Assembly (NCBI GenBank): GCA_947475295.1
Contig: CANJLF010000017.1
Location: forward strand, 1 to 59,090
Reading direction: 5' to 3'
From: Fidelibacterota bacterium
GTDB lineage: Bacteria; Pseudomonadota; Alphaproteobacteria; Rhodospirillales; Rhodospirillaceae
DNA: 59,090 bases
Under the pieces are notes generated by a model. The model ran no database searches, had not been told where the DNA came from, and saw only the letters and a program-made list of their open reading frames with translations. The first letter of the stretch is position 1. Every line of letters starts with the position of its first letter. Shown here in pieces: positions 27,445-35,894 of this stretch. Both the position numbers and the translations under genes were made by a program.

Positions 27445-27841
27445 CCCGCATCAGCCCCAACACCCAGAAGCTAAATCTGCAACTTCGCTGCCAACCTGTC
27501 CAACTAACCAGGACCAGCTCAATCAGCAGCACCACGGGGAAGGCGTTGAACTCCATGGCTTTGCGGATGAACACCACGGTCATCAAAATCAAGACCGCGA
27601 GGGTGATCGACAGCGCCAGCAAAATATCGAGCAGCCATGCCGGCAGCGGCATGATCAGCACGACCATGATCAACACGAGGCCGATCGCGAAACCTAAGTC
27701 GCCGCGCTTCAGGGAGTCGAAAACGCGGCCGCCCATATCGGCGAAATCGATCGAAGGTGCGGCCGCCGCGCGCGACGCCGGTTGAGTTAGCGCTGTCCCG
27801 CCTTTGGGCGCGCCCGCTGCATCTGCCGTTTGTTCAGCCAT
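27434..27841 (-). pseudogene. flhA: Flagellar export protein FlhA, N-terminal fragment
   Basis: The first part reads as FlhA: a 45-residue cytoplasmic leader, then GDLGFAIGLVLIMVVLIMPLP, WLLDILLALSITLAVLILMT and VVFIRKAMEFNAFP, the first transmembrane helices. Normal FlhA continues for about 600 more residues from this point. After VVLLI the sequence changes to an unrelated tail and stops. The join lies near 27517. FlhA is essential for the flagellar export gate, so this copy cannot work. Confidence 0.85.
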
Positions 27842-28014
27842 GTCGACCCTTCCGGTGCCTTGCCCACATGCCGTGGGACAAGCCTGGAACCCCTTAACCC
27901 CAAGGTCGCTCAGGGCGGTTAACAAGGCGTTTAAATGGGTAATATTTGCCGGGTAGCTGGCGCAAAAAGCGGCAGGTGGCGGACGCTTAAGTCAGCTAAG
28001 AAGAGTAGCTAAAA

Positions 28015-28092
28015 CAATGGTCTACACAAGAGACCGTTGCGACCAGAAACAACTAAATATGATATAAACTTATTAATCACCATCTTTAGTTG
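28015..28092. repeat. Two stem-loops between an exported-protein gene and flhA
   Basis: CAATGGTCT (28015-28023) pairs with AGACCGTTG about 7 bases later, with one G-T pair. Further on CAACTAAA (28050-28057) pairs with TTTAGTTG (28085-28092) across a 27-base AT-rich loop next to the stop of the exported protein. Either may act as a weak terminator or processing site on the minus strand. Confidence 0.35.
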
Positions 28093-28095
28093 TAG

Positions 28096-28692
28096 CTATT
28101 TCTTCTTAGCGTCTACGCGCGTCATTTGCATGGCGACTTGCACTGGCGCGCCTGAGAAAAACGAACCGGAACGGTCGCCGGCCATGAAGGTGAATTGGTA
28201 ACCTTCGGTGCTTTTATCGTTGATCACCGACATAGTGAGAAGCCGGGACTTACCGGTGGCGGTCGGGAAAGACTGATCCTCGTCGGTGGTGACCGTGTTG
28301 CTGCTGGAGTTGGTGGCACCGGTGAGCAGTTTACGGAACAACTCTTCGGCGATCGCGGGATCGGCCGATTCCGCCCATACCGCGCAGGTTTGCGTGCCGG
28401 CGCGGATCGATAATGTGAACTTCCAATCGTTGGGGCTGGGCAGCGTCCAGGCCGCGCCTTTCGCGCCGGGCGTCGCGCCGACAAAGGTATTCAAAGCGTT
28501 GGGCTCGACAATCGCGGGCAGGCGTGTGGCTCTGGCCCAGGCGCGAATTTCGTCCGGAATGGCGAGGCGCCGTACGCAGGTTACGCTGAAGAATTGGAAC
28601 GCGACCTCGGCGTTGTAGTCGGCGGCCACGGCCGGCACGGCCGACCCGAGAACGGCGCATGCCCATAAGGCAGCCCATCGCAGCAGCTTCAT
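28096..28692 (-). CDS. Uncharacterised exported protein
   Basis: The 198-residue protein starts with a clear signal peptide (LLRWAALWACAVLGSAVPAVA) cleaved before ADYN. The mature part has Cys residues in VTCVRRLAIPDE and TQTCAVWAES that could pair. It resembles the NMCC_0638-type exported proteins, but I am not certain. It sits between flbD and flhA on the same strand, so it may have been part of the flagellar operon or an unrelated insert. Confidence 0.65.
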   Translation of the reverse strand: MKLLRWAALWACAVLGSAVPAVAADYNAEVAFQFFSVTCVRRLAIPDEIRAWARATRLPAIVEPNALNTFVGATPGAKGAAWTLPSPNDWKFTLSIRAGTQTCAVWAESADPAIAEELFRKLLTGATNSSSNTVTTDEDQSFPTATGKSRLLTMSVINDKSTEGYQFTFMAGDRSGSFFSGAPVQVAMQMTRVDAKKK

Positions 28693-28782
28693 GGCCCGCT
28701 TCCTTTCTGGGGTGATTGTCAGAATTGCCGTTACGGCGAAATTTTACCCTGATCGGGTCGCCGGACGCAACGCGCCAGAACC

Positions 28783-29958
28783 TTACGCGGTCTCGCCGGC
28801 CCCCGGGGCAGACACCGCAAGGCCGTCCTGCACGTAGGCGTTTAGTTTGTTGCGCAACGTCCGAATCGAAATACCGAGGATTTTCGCGGCATGGGTCCGA
28901 TTGCCATACGTGTGCTTCAAGGTGTCGATAATCAGGTCGCGTTCGACATCGGCGACGGTGCGCCCGACCATATTCGCGCCCTGCGCGGCGCTTGTGCCCA
29001 AGCCCCCGCTCGACGTGAAGTCGAAGGCATCGGGCCCGATTTCATCGCCCGACGACAACAGCACGGCGCGGTGCATGGTGTTTTCCAACTCGCGCACGTT
29101 GCCGGGCCAGTTGTGAGTCTTCAAGACCGCGATGGCTTCGGGCGAGACCCGCCGCAGGGCAAAGCCGTTTTCCTCGGCGCTGGCGCGCGCGAAGTGGCCG
29201 GCCAGGACCTCGATATCCTTAGGCCGGTCGCGCAAAGGCGGCAGTACAAGCTTTACGACGTTAAGGCGGAAATACAAATCCTCACGGAATTTTCCGGCCT
29301 TTACGGTCTCTTCCATATTGCGGTTAGAGGTGGCGACAATGCGCGTATCCACCTTCACGGCGGCGTTGGAGCCGATGCGCACGATCTCGCGCTCTTGAAT
29401 CGCGCGCAGCAGCTTGGCCTGAAGCTTCAGGTCCATCTCGCTGATTTCATCCAGCAGCAATGTGCCGCCGTTGGCCTCTTCGAACTTGCCGATACGGCGC
29501 GCGACGGCGCCGGTGAAAGCGCCCTTTTCGTGGCCGAACAATTCGGACTCTAAGAGCTCACCGGGAATGGCGGCGCAGTTGACGGCGACGAAGGCTTTAT
29601 CCTTGCGCGGGCTGTTGCGATGCAGATAGCGCGCGATCAGCTCCTTGCCCGTGCCGGACTCGCCGGTGATCAGGACGCCGGCCTGGCTGGCGGCGACCTT
29701 TTTGGCCATCTGGATGACCCGGTCCATGGCCGGGTCCTGGAAAATCAGCGCGTCCTGTTCGGCGGCGACGGCCTCCAGCACGGCGGCGATCAGCTCGGCG
29801 TCGGGCGGCAGCGGCACGTATTCCTTGGCGCCGGCTTTGATGGCGGCGACGGCCGCGCGGGAATCGGTTTCCACACCGCAAGCGACAACCGGCAGGTGGA
29901 TGGGCTCGGCCTTCATGGCGGCGAGCAACTGTTCGATGTCGTAGGCGACATCGCACAT
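28783..29958 (-). CDS. flbD: Sigma-54-dependent flagellar regulator FlbD, receiver truncated
   Basis: An NtrC-type activator: about 75 residues of a receiver remnant, the AAA+ domain with GESGTGKELIARYLH (Walker A), the sigma-54 contact loop as ELFGHEKGAFTGA, GGTLLLDEISEM (Walker B) and a Fis-type HTH at the end (THAAKILGISIRTLRNKL). It activates late flagellar genes in relatives, controlled by FliX. The frame can be extended upstream to KAAGPLTKGADLVM before a TAG, but about 35 N-terminal residues are missing. No start codon other than ATG 29958 is convincing. Confidence 0.88.
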   Translation of the reverse strand: MCDVAYDIEQLLAAMKAEPIHLPVVACGVETDSRAAVAAIKAGAKEYVPLPPDAELIAAVLEAVAAEQDALIFQDPAMDRVIQMAKKVAASQAGVLITGESGTGKELIARYLHRNSPRKDKAFVAVNCAAIPGELLESELFGHEKGAFTGAVARRIGKFEEANGGTLLLDEISEMDLKLQAKLLRAIQEREIVRIGSNAAVKVDTRIVATSNRNMEETVKAGKFREDLYFRLNVVKLVLPPLRDRPKDIEVLAGHFARASAEENGFALRRVSPEAIAVLKTHNWPGNVRELENTMHRAVLLSSGDEIGPDAFDFTSSGGLGTSAAQGANMVGRTVADVERDLIIDTLKHTYGNRTHAAKILGISIRTLRNKLNAYVQDGLAVSAPGAGETA

Positions 29959-30052
29959 AACGAGGTCGGCGCCCTTCGTGAGGGGTCCTGCGGCCTTCAG
30001 CTGGTGCTATAATAGGCACTTGGCCGCGAGGAACCCTGGGGAGCACAAAGGC

Positions 30053-31081
30053 GTGAATACGCGGAATTCAGACCGGGGCGCGGCCCCCGCCCGCGGCCCT
30101 GCCGGTGGGGTCGTCATCGAGCTCAGTGCGGCGATTGTCACGGTCACCGACGTATCCCCCAAAATCTTGCTGGTGCGCCCGCCCGAACTCTCCCCCCGGC
30201 CCGGCCTGCCCTACGGGCCTTTCGACCCCACCGGCCACCGGACTCTGGAAGAGGGCCTGCGGACGTGGGTGGAGGAGCAGACGGCCCTTCATCTTGGCTA
30301 TGTCGAACAGCTCTATACCTTCGGCGACCGCTTTCGGGACCCGCAAGAGCGGGCTGGCGGCCCCAGGCCGGTCTCGGTGGGTTACCTCGCCTTGGTGCGC
30401 CAGACCGCCCTGAAGGACGCCGGCGAGTCCTCCTGGGGCGATTGGTACCGCTATTTTCCGTGGGAAGACTGGCGCGACGGCGTCCCGACCATCAATGATC
30501 AGTTGATCGTGCCGCATCTTACCAAGTGGGCGGAGGGCGCCAAAAGCAAGCCTGACCGCAGCCGGCGGCGCGAACGCGTGAATCTGGCTTTTGCTTTGGA
30601 AGGTGGTTCCTGGGACAATGAGCGTGTCCTGGACCGCTATGAACTGCTGTACGAAGCCGGCCTGGTTTTCGAAGCCACGCTCGATGCACGTTTGGAAGTG
30701 ACTGCTGATCTGACTACTATCCACACCCACACCCACACCGGCGCCGCCCTGACCAAGGATCACCGCCGGATTCTGGCCACGGCCATGGGCCGCCTGCGCG
30801 CCAAGATCAAATATCGGCCGGTGATCTTCGAACTTATGGCCCCGACCTTTACCCTGTTTCAGCTGCAGCGGGCGGTGGAAGCCTTGTCGGGCGGGCGGCT
30901 GCATAAGCAGAACTTCCGCCGGCTCGTGGCTCAAGAGGGCTTGGTCGAGCCCACCGGGCATATCTCGGCCCAGACCGGCGGACGGCCCGCTGAGCTGTTT
31001 CGATTCCGTCCGGAAGTTGTGCACGAACGTCCATCACCCGGTGTACGTGTTCCGGTTAAGGTGAGCAAGCGCGCCGAATAG
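30053..31081 (+). CDS. NUDIX-domain transcriptional regulator of NAD synthesis, NrtR/NadQ-like
   Basis: The N-terminal half is a degenerate NUDIX domain (VVIELSAAIVTVTDVSPKILLV, FDPTGHRTLEEGLRTWVEEQ) lacking the full NUDIX box. The C-terminal half is a winged helix ending LVEPTGHISAQTGGRPAELF, the ending seen in NrtR/NadQ-type repressors. These sense NAD-related ligands and repress nad genes; nadA and nadC follow directly. GTG 30053 has a GGGGAG ribosome-binding site 9 bases upstream. There is a HTHTHTG stretch between the two domains. Which of the two regulator families it belongs to is not settled. Confidence 0.78.
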   Translation: MNTRNSDRGAAPARGPAGGVVIELSAAIVTVTDVSPKILLVRPPELSPRPGLPYGPFDPTGHRTLEEGLRTWVEEQTALHLGYVEQLYTFGDRFRDPQERAGGPRPVSVGYLALVRQTALKDAGESSWGDWYRYFPWEDWRDGVPTINDQLIVPHLTKWAEGAKSKPDRSRRRERVNLAFALEGGSWDNERVLDRYELLYEAGLVFEATLDARLEVTADLTTIHTHTHTGAALTKDHRRILATAMGRLRAKIKYRPVIFELMAPTFTLFQLQRAVEALSGGRLHKQNFRRLVAQEGLVEPTGHISAQTGGRPAELFRFRPEVVHERPSPGVRVPVKVSKRAE

Positions 31082-31225
31082 GGCAGCTTATTAGTTGATT
31101 TTATTATGATATTTGGAAATTTTAGGCGATCTCGCGGCTTGAAGCCAGCCTTGACATCCCTATCTTAGGGCCCTACCGTTTGCGTTAACGCGTCACGTAC
31201 GTTTTTTTTCTACAGCGTATATATG

Positions 31226-31249
31226 CTCACTTTAAGTATAATTATTGAG
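31226..31249 (+). promoter_or_regulatory. nadA promoter -10 within a candidate repressor operator
   Basis: A perfect TATAAT at 31237-31242 lies inside an inverted pair CTCA (31226) and TGAG (31246). A repressor bound here would cover the -10 element. It is about 30 bases upstream of the nadA ATG. No good -35 is visible 17 bases upstream; a second possible -35, TTGACA, is at 31151. The NrtR/NadQ-like gene next door is the likely regulator. Confidence 0.45.
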
Positions 31250-31273
31250 ATACTGTCATAAAAGGCGACCGCC

Positions 31274-32311
31274 ATGAATGTGGTCAACACGACGCACTCG
31301 ACCGCCAAGGACCTGCGCTTCACGTCGGAAGTGGAGCGCAATACCGCGCACCTTTACGACAAGGTGAAGCATGTCATTCCGGAAGTAGAATGGCCGGTGT
31401 TTGCGCCGATCATCGATCGCATCAATAAGCTCAAGGTGCAAAAGAACGCCGTGATCCTGGGTCACAACTATATGACCCCGGAGATTTTCCACTGCGTGTC
31501 CGATATCACCGGTGATTCACTGGCGCTGGCCCGCAGCGCCACCAAAACCGAGGCCGATATCATCGTCATGGCCGGCGTGCACTTCATGGCCGAGACCGCC
31601 AAGATCCTCAATCCGAGCAAAAAGGTGCTGATCCCCAATAGCGGCGCTGGCTGCTCGTTGGCGGAATCGATTACCGCTGAGGACGTACGCAAGTTGAAAG
31701 CCCAATACCCCGGCGTGCCGGTGGTGACCTATGTCAACACCTCGGCCGAAGTCAAAGCCGAGTCCGACATTTGCTGCACCTCGGGCAATGCCGTGGAAAT
31801 CATCGAAGGCCTCAAGGTACCGCGCGTCATCATGCTGCCCGATGAATACCTGGCGCTGAACACGGCCAAAAAGGTCAAGACCGAGATCATCACCTGGAAG
31901 GGTCGCTGCGTGGTCCACGAGATGTTCACGCCGTCCGATATCCGCGGCATGCGCGAAAATAATCCCGGCGTCGTGGTGCTGGCGCACCCCGAATGTTCGC
32001 CTGAGGTTGTCGCGGAAGCCGATTACACCGGTTCCACGGCCGGCATGATCGACTATGTCGCCAAACACCGCCCGGTCAAGGTCGTGCTGGTGACGGAATG
32101 CTCCATGAGCGACAACGTCGCCGCCGAGTACCCCGACCTTGATTTCGTGCGTCCCTGTAATCTGTGCCCGTTCATGAAGCGCATCGAACTCTCCAACATC
32201 CTGAACGCGCTGGAGAAGGAAGAGATCGAGGTGCATATCGACCCGGCCATTGCCGTTCGCGCGCGTGTTTCAGTCGAACGCATGCTGACCGGCTGGAGCC
32301 CCGGCACGTAG
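31274..32311 (+). CDS. nadA: Quinolinate synthase
   Basis: NadA condenses iminoaspartate with dihydroxyacetone phosphate to quinolinate using a [4Fe-4S] cluster. Cluster cysteines are visible in NSGAGCSLAESI, HPECSPEVV and RPCNLCPFMKRI. Other family blocks are ILGHNYMTPEIF, DSLALARSATK and TGSTAGMIDYVAKH. 345 residues. nadC starts 22 bases downstream, and no nadB lies between or nearby. Confidence 0.95.
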   Translation: MNVVNTTHSTAKDLRFTSEVERNTAHLYDKVKHVIPEVEWPVFAPIIDRINKLKVQKNAVILGHNYMTPEIFHCVSDITGDSLALARSATKTEADIIVMAGVHFMAETAKILNPSKKVLIPNSGAGCSLAESITAEDVRKLKAQYPGVPVVTYVNTSAEVKAESDICCTSGNAVEIIEGLKVPRVIMLPDEYLALNTAKKVKTEIITWKGRCVVHEMFTPSDIRGMRENNPGVVVLAHPECSPEVVAEADYTGSTAGMIDYVAKHRPVKVVLVTECSMSDNVAAEYPDLDFVRPCNLCPFMKRIELSNILNALEKEEIEVHIDPAIAVRARVSVERMLTGWSPGT

Positions 32312-32333
32312 CCGCGCGGGCGCCCTAGCGTAC

Positions 32334-33188
32334 ATGACAATTCCTGACGTTCCCTCGCGGGCCATCATCGACGACATCGTGCGCCGGTCGTTGGCCGAGG
32401 ATCTCGGCGAGGCCGGCGATATCACCACCGATTCCGTCATTCCGCCTGAGCGCCGCGCGACGGCGGTGATCGCCGCGCGGAAAGCCGGCGTCATGGCGGG
32501 GCTGCCTGTCGCGACGCGCGTTTTTCAGATTGTCGATGAAACGCTTCGGCTTGTACCCAAGCTCGCCGACGGCGCGCCCGTGACGCCCGGCGCCGTGCTA
32601 ATGGAAATTTCCGGCGCCGGGCGCTCGATCCTCAAGGCCGAACGCGTGGCGTTGAATTTTCTGGGACATCTGTCGGGCGTTGCAACCGCTACGGCCGAGA
32701 TCGCCGCGGCCATAGCCCACACGAAGACCAAAGTCTGTTGCACGCGCAAGACCACGCCGGGTCTGCGTGTCCTGGAAAAATACGCCGTGCGCTGTGGCGG
32801 CGGTGTCAACCATCGCATGGGTCTTTATGACGCCGTGTTGATTAAAGACAACCATATCGCCGCTGCCGGCGGCGTCGCCCAAGCCATCCGCGCCGCCAAA
32901 AGCAGCGCGCCGCGCGGGGTGAAATTGGAAGTCGAGGTCGATACCTTGGTGCAGCTGGAGGAAGCGTTGGCCGAAGGTGTGGATCAAATTCTCCTGGATA
33001 ACATGGCGCCCGCGCAGCTTAAGGACGCAGTGGCCCGCGTGGCCGGTCGGGCCGTGACGGAAGCGTCAGGCTCGATCACCAAAGCCACGGCGCCAGCGAT
33101 TGCTGAATCCGGCGTTGATCTGATTTCCGTGGGATGGATCACCCACTCCGCGCCGTGCCTGGACCTGGGCCTCGATTTTGCGATGTAA
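32334..33188 (+). CDS. nadC: Nicotinate-nucleotide diphosphorylase (carboxylating)
   Basis: It converts quinolinate and PRPP to nicotinate mononucleotide with loss of CO2. Family blocks are EDLGEAGDITTDSVIP, ERVALNFLGHLSGVAT, TRKTTPGLRVLEKYAV (with the phosphate-binding Arg-Lys), GLYDAVLIKDNH and LEVEVDTLVQLEEAL. 284 residues is typical. It is co-transcribed with nadA. Confidence 0.95.
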   Translation: MTIPDVPSRAIIDDIVRRSLAEDLGEAGDITTDSVIPPERRATAVIAARKAGVMAGLPVATRVFQIVDETLRLVPKLADGAPVTPGAVLMEISGAGRSILKAERVALNFLGHLSGVATATAEIAAAIAHTKTKVCCTRKTTPGLRVLEKYAVRCGGGVNHRMGLYDAVLIKDNHIAAAGGVAQAIRAAKSSAPRGVKLEVEVDTLVQLEEALAEGVDQILLDNMAPAQLKDAVARVAGRAVTEASGSITKATAPAIAESGVDLISVGWITHSAPCLDLGLDFAM

Positions 33189-33240
33189 AGGCCAGGGCTA
33201 CGCTTTGCGCGTTTCCATGACCACCAGCACGAGGCCCGCC

Positions 33241-33435
33241 ATGATGGTCGGTCCGATCCTGACTGGTTCAATGGCTGTCGATGGCGCGCTGCACGGCTTT
33301 CGCGGTCTTTACGATGGGATTGCGGGGGAGTGGGGAACCGTTTTCATCGCTCATAGGCGTTCCTTCCGATTCGAGGCGCTTAACTTATCCGAGCGTGACG
33401 GCGGCTGGCGAGTCTTCTACCATAGCGCCGGGTAG
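33241..33435 (+). CDS. Possible small protein, 64 residues
   Basis: An open frame with ATG 33241 between nadC and the gene at 33438. The end (FRFEALNLSERDGGWRVFYH) reads like real protein and the codon use is similar to the surroundings, but there is no clear ribosome-binding site and I recognise no family. Confidence 0.3.
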   Translation: MMVGPILTGSMAVDGALHGFRGLYDGIAGEWGTVFIAHRRSFRFEALNLSERDGGWRVFYHSAG

Positions 33436-33437
33436 AG

Positions 33438-34130
33438 ATGCAGGTAACCCTAGGTCACAATTTGAGCGAGGATATCCCGATCATATTCACTGAAGATATC
33501 CTGCGCCCGGGCCGCGCGGCTCCGGTGGCGGTATTTCTGTCGGCGGCATCATCCACGCAAATGCAGCATTATGCCACGGCGGGATGGCGGGTTCTGGCCG
33601 CGCCCGGGTTTAAGTCCAGTGCCGAGATTGATCTTGCGCGTGTTCCCGCCACGACCTGCCGCGACGATGACGCGGCAAATTGTACGTTGGTCTCGTGCGA
33701 GGCATCGTTTCTGGCCGGTGATGCCGGCGCACGCATCAGCAAATGTCAGCCGGCCATTGTGAAGTTCAACTGCGCCTTCAACAATGTCGCCGACGCGGAT
33801 TCCCTGGCGTCATCGCTAGCCAATATGGGCTATGCCGTAATCGGCGCCCATTGGCGCGACGACAACAGCTTTTCCATCCGCAGCCTGACCAATGTCAACC
33901 GCATCCAGGCCTTTCCGGCGCCGGAATGGGACCGCATGAATCTGATTGGTGTGCGCGATCCGGCGCGGGCCGAAGCGCTGCTAACGGTCGCACGGCTCTA
34001 TGTCGGTGAGGAAAAGCGCATCGCCGAATTGCGCGTGGCTAATGCCATCCGCAACGACCACATCGCCCGGCTCGAGGACGCGTTGGCCGCTAAGCAGGAC
34101 TCCGAAATTATTAAATTACGGCGCTCTTGA
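33438..34130 (+). CDS. Uncharacterised protein, 230 residues
   Basis: The first half is a mixed alpha/beta sequence with the acidic and Cys-bearing TCRDDDAANCTLVSCEASF; the second half has GYAVIGAHWRDDNSFSIRSL and then a charged helix likely to form a coiled coil (RIAELRVANAIRNDHIARLEDAL). I recognise no domain with confidence; it looks somewhat like FkbM-type methyltransferase C-terminal regions. It converges on the OGT-like gene and overlaps its 3' end by 20 bases. Confidence 0.6.
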   Translation: MQVTLGHNLSEDIPIIFTEDILRPGRAAPVAVFLSAASSTQMQHYATAGWRVLAAPGFKSSAEIDLARVPATTCRDDDAANCTLVSCEASFLAGDAGARISKCQPAIVKFNCAFNNVADADSLASSLANMGYAVIGAHWRDDNSFSIRSLTNVNRIQAFPAPEWDRMNLIGVRDPARAEALLTVARLYVGEEKRIAELRVANAIRNDHIARLEDALAAKQDSEIIKLRRS

Positions 34131-35874
34131 GCTTATTGCGCAGCGCCGCCAGCAGCACGTCACCCACATGCTGACCGATGCCGCGTTCCTGCAGGTGCGC
34201 GTATTTGGAGACGTCCAGCACGGCTTCGCACATTTCGCGGCGCAGGCTGTGATCGTGCAAAAGCCGCGTGACGAACGTGATGTAATCCTCGGTCGAGCGC
34301 GTCACTAGTACATCCAGTCCGATCTCGCGTAAAAGCGCGGCGCTTTGCCGGCAGCGGGCGGTATGGCCTTCGCGGACCACCGGCGGACAACCCATGCTGA
34401 GCGGGTCCATGAGCGATACGGCGCCGGAATAGGGGAAGCTGTCGAGGTAAAGATCGGCCAGCTTCAGTACACCCAGAATGGGCGCACGGTTGTGCTGCGC
34501 CTCCAGCACATGCAGCCGGTCGACATTGACGCCGCGTTCGGCGAAGCGCTCCTGCACAAAGCGAAGAAATCCATCTTTATGCGGATAATGGGTCGTCCAG
34601 TTAGGATTGAAGGGATACATCAAAAGGTGGGCCGCCGGCACGCCCTCGAGGATGCGCGCCCAGGCGTTGATCAAGTCGGGCCCGATCTTGAAAAAGTTGG
34701 CGCCGGACACCAGCAGCAGGGCGGCATCGGGTACGCCCAGTTGTTCGCGTGTCAACGTTGCGGGCGTGACCGTTCCCCCTGAAAAGACATAGTGGTTGGA
34801 CGAGCCCGGCGTGAGGGCCAATTCCTCGGTGTAGTCGTCTTGGGCATCTTCGGGTTCGTTGAGCTTGCCGTTGATAAAAATATCGATCGTTTTAAAGCCG
34901 GTGGTCAGGCTGCAGAAGTGCATGGCGACTTGCAGGCGCGCGAGACGCTGGGCCATCAGCAGCGTCCAGGGGAAGCGGCAGGTATTGGTGGCGTTGGCGC
35001 CGACCATCAGGATGTCGAGGGATTCACCGGCGACAATCTCGGCGGCGCGGGCGATGTCGCCGACGGGCAGCGCGATGAAATCGTCTGCCAAATCCTCGAA
35101 GCCGGCGCTGACGGTGGTTGCGGCTTCATCGGGCACGAAGGCTATGACTTGGAAGATATCGCGGTCCAGTCCTACGAGATGGCCGCGCACGGCGGCGGTC
35201 TCGCTGATGGTGCCCGGACACAGGATGCCAAGGCGTATGGTCGTCTCGTCGGCGCCACGCGGCGGCGGTGTGATGTCGCGGGCTAAGCCATTGAGGTCGA
35301 GATACATGCGGATCAAATCGGCGCGGCGTTGCGCCAGCGTCCGCAAGGGCACGTCCTCGGCGTAAATCGCCGTGACGACGTAGCCACCCATGAAGCCGTT
35401 CAGCACTTCGGCGCGGAAATCGGCCTCATCGATCACCGTCACGGCCTTGTGGATTTCCTGCACGGTCGCCTCAACGTGGGCCAGCGCTCGCCGCCGCGCG
35501 CCGTCGCGTGTGAAAAACAGCGGCACGGCCAACAGCACCTTGATGACCGAGGTCAGCAGCGGTGTGGGAACATCGACGATATCGAAGGACCGCTCGATGC
35601 TGTGCGGAAAGGAAAACAGGCTGAGGGCGAGATAGGCCGCGACCTTGCGGCCGATGTCGTGCTCGACGCTGAGAATGCGGTGACAGCGTTCGGCCACGGC
35701 CTGATCGGCTTTGTTCATGGCCAGGTGACGCACGCCGGAATTGATCATGGTCAAGAGCGCGTCGCCGGCGGGGTTGCGGCACAGCGCGGCGATACGGTCA
35801 ACGCGGCCTTCCAGGCAGACCTCCGCCAGGTTCAGCCGCAGTTCGCGCAGTTTGCGTTCGGAATCGGAATCCAT
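34111..35874 (-). CDS. SPINDLY/OGT-type protein O-glycosyltransferase (GT41-like)
   Basis: The 587-residue protein has an N-terminal helical region without clear TPRs and a C-terminal GT41-like transferase: RLGILCPGTISETAAVRGHLV, the middle block with FKTIDIFINGKLNEPED, and LADLYLDSFPYSGAVSLMDP followed by SMGCPPVVREGHTARCRQSA. SPINDLY-family enzymes transfer sugars to proteins; in Caulobacter, FlmG of this class glycosylates flagellin. The flagellin gene lies 2 kb away on the same strand, which supports that role by inference. ATG 35874 is used; the open frame upstream shows no similarity. Confidence 0.82.
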   Translation of the reverse strand: MDSDSERKLRELRLNLAEVCLEGRVDRIAALCRNPAGDALLTMINSGVRHLAMNKADQAVAERCHRILSVEHDIGRKVAAYLALSLFSFPHSIERSFDIVDVPTPLLTSVIKVLLAVPLFFTRDGARRRALAHVEATVQEIHKAVTVIDEADFRAEVLNGFMGGYVVTAIYAEDVPLRTLAQRRADLIRMYLDLNGLARDITPPPRGADETTIRLGILCPGTISETAAVRGHLVGLDRDIFQVIAFVPDEAATTVSAGFEDLADDFIALPVGDIARAAEIVAGESLDILMVGANATNTCRFPWTLLMAQRLARLQVAMHFCSLTTGFKTIDIFINGKLNEPEDAQDDYTEELALTPGSSNHYVFSGGTVTPATLTREQLGVPDAALLLVSGANFFKIGPDLINAWARILEGVPAAHLLMYPFNPNWTTHYPHKDGFLRFVQERFAERGVNVDRLHVLEAQHNRAPILGVLKLADLYLDSFPYSGAVSLMDPLSMGCPPVVREGHTARCRQSAALLREIGLDVLVTRSTEDYITFVTRLLHDHSLRREMCEAVLDVSKYAHLQERGIGQHVGDVLLAALRNKLKSAVI

Positions 35875-35894
35875 GAACCGGCAATCTATCGGAT

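Noticed and set aside
30720..30745. CACACC repeats in the NAD regulator gene
   Set aside because: They encode a His-Thr run between the two domains and total only a few copies; no reason to treat them as a regulatory repeat.
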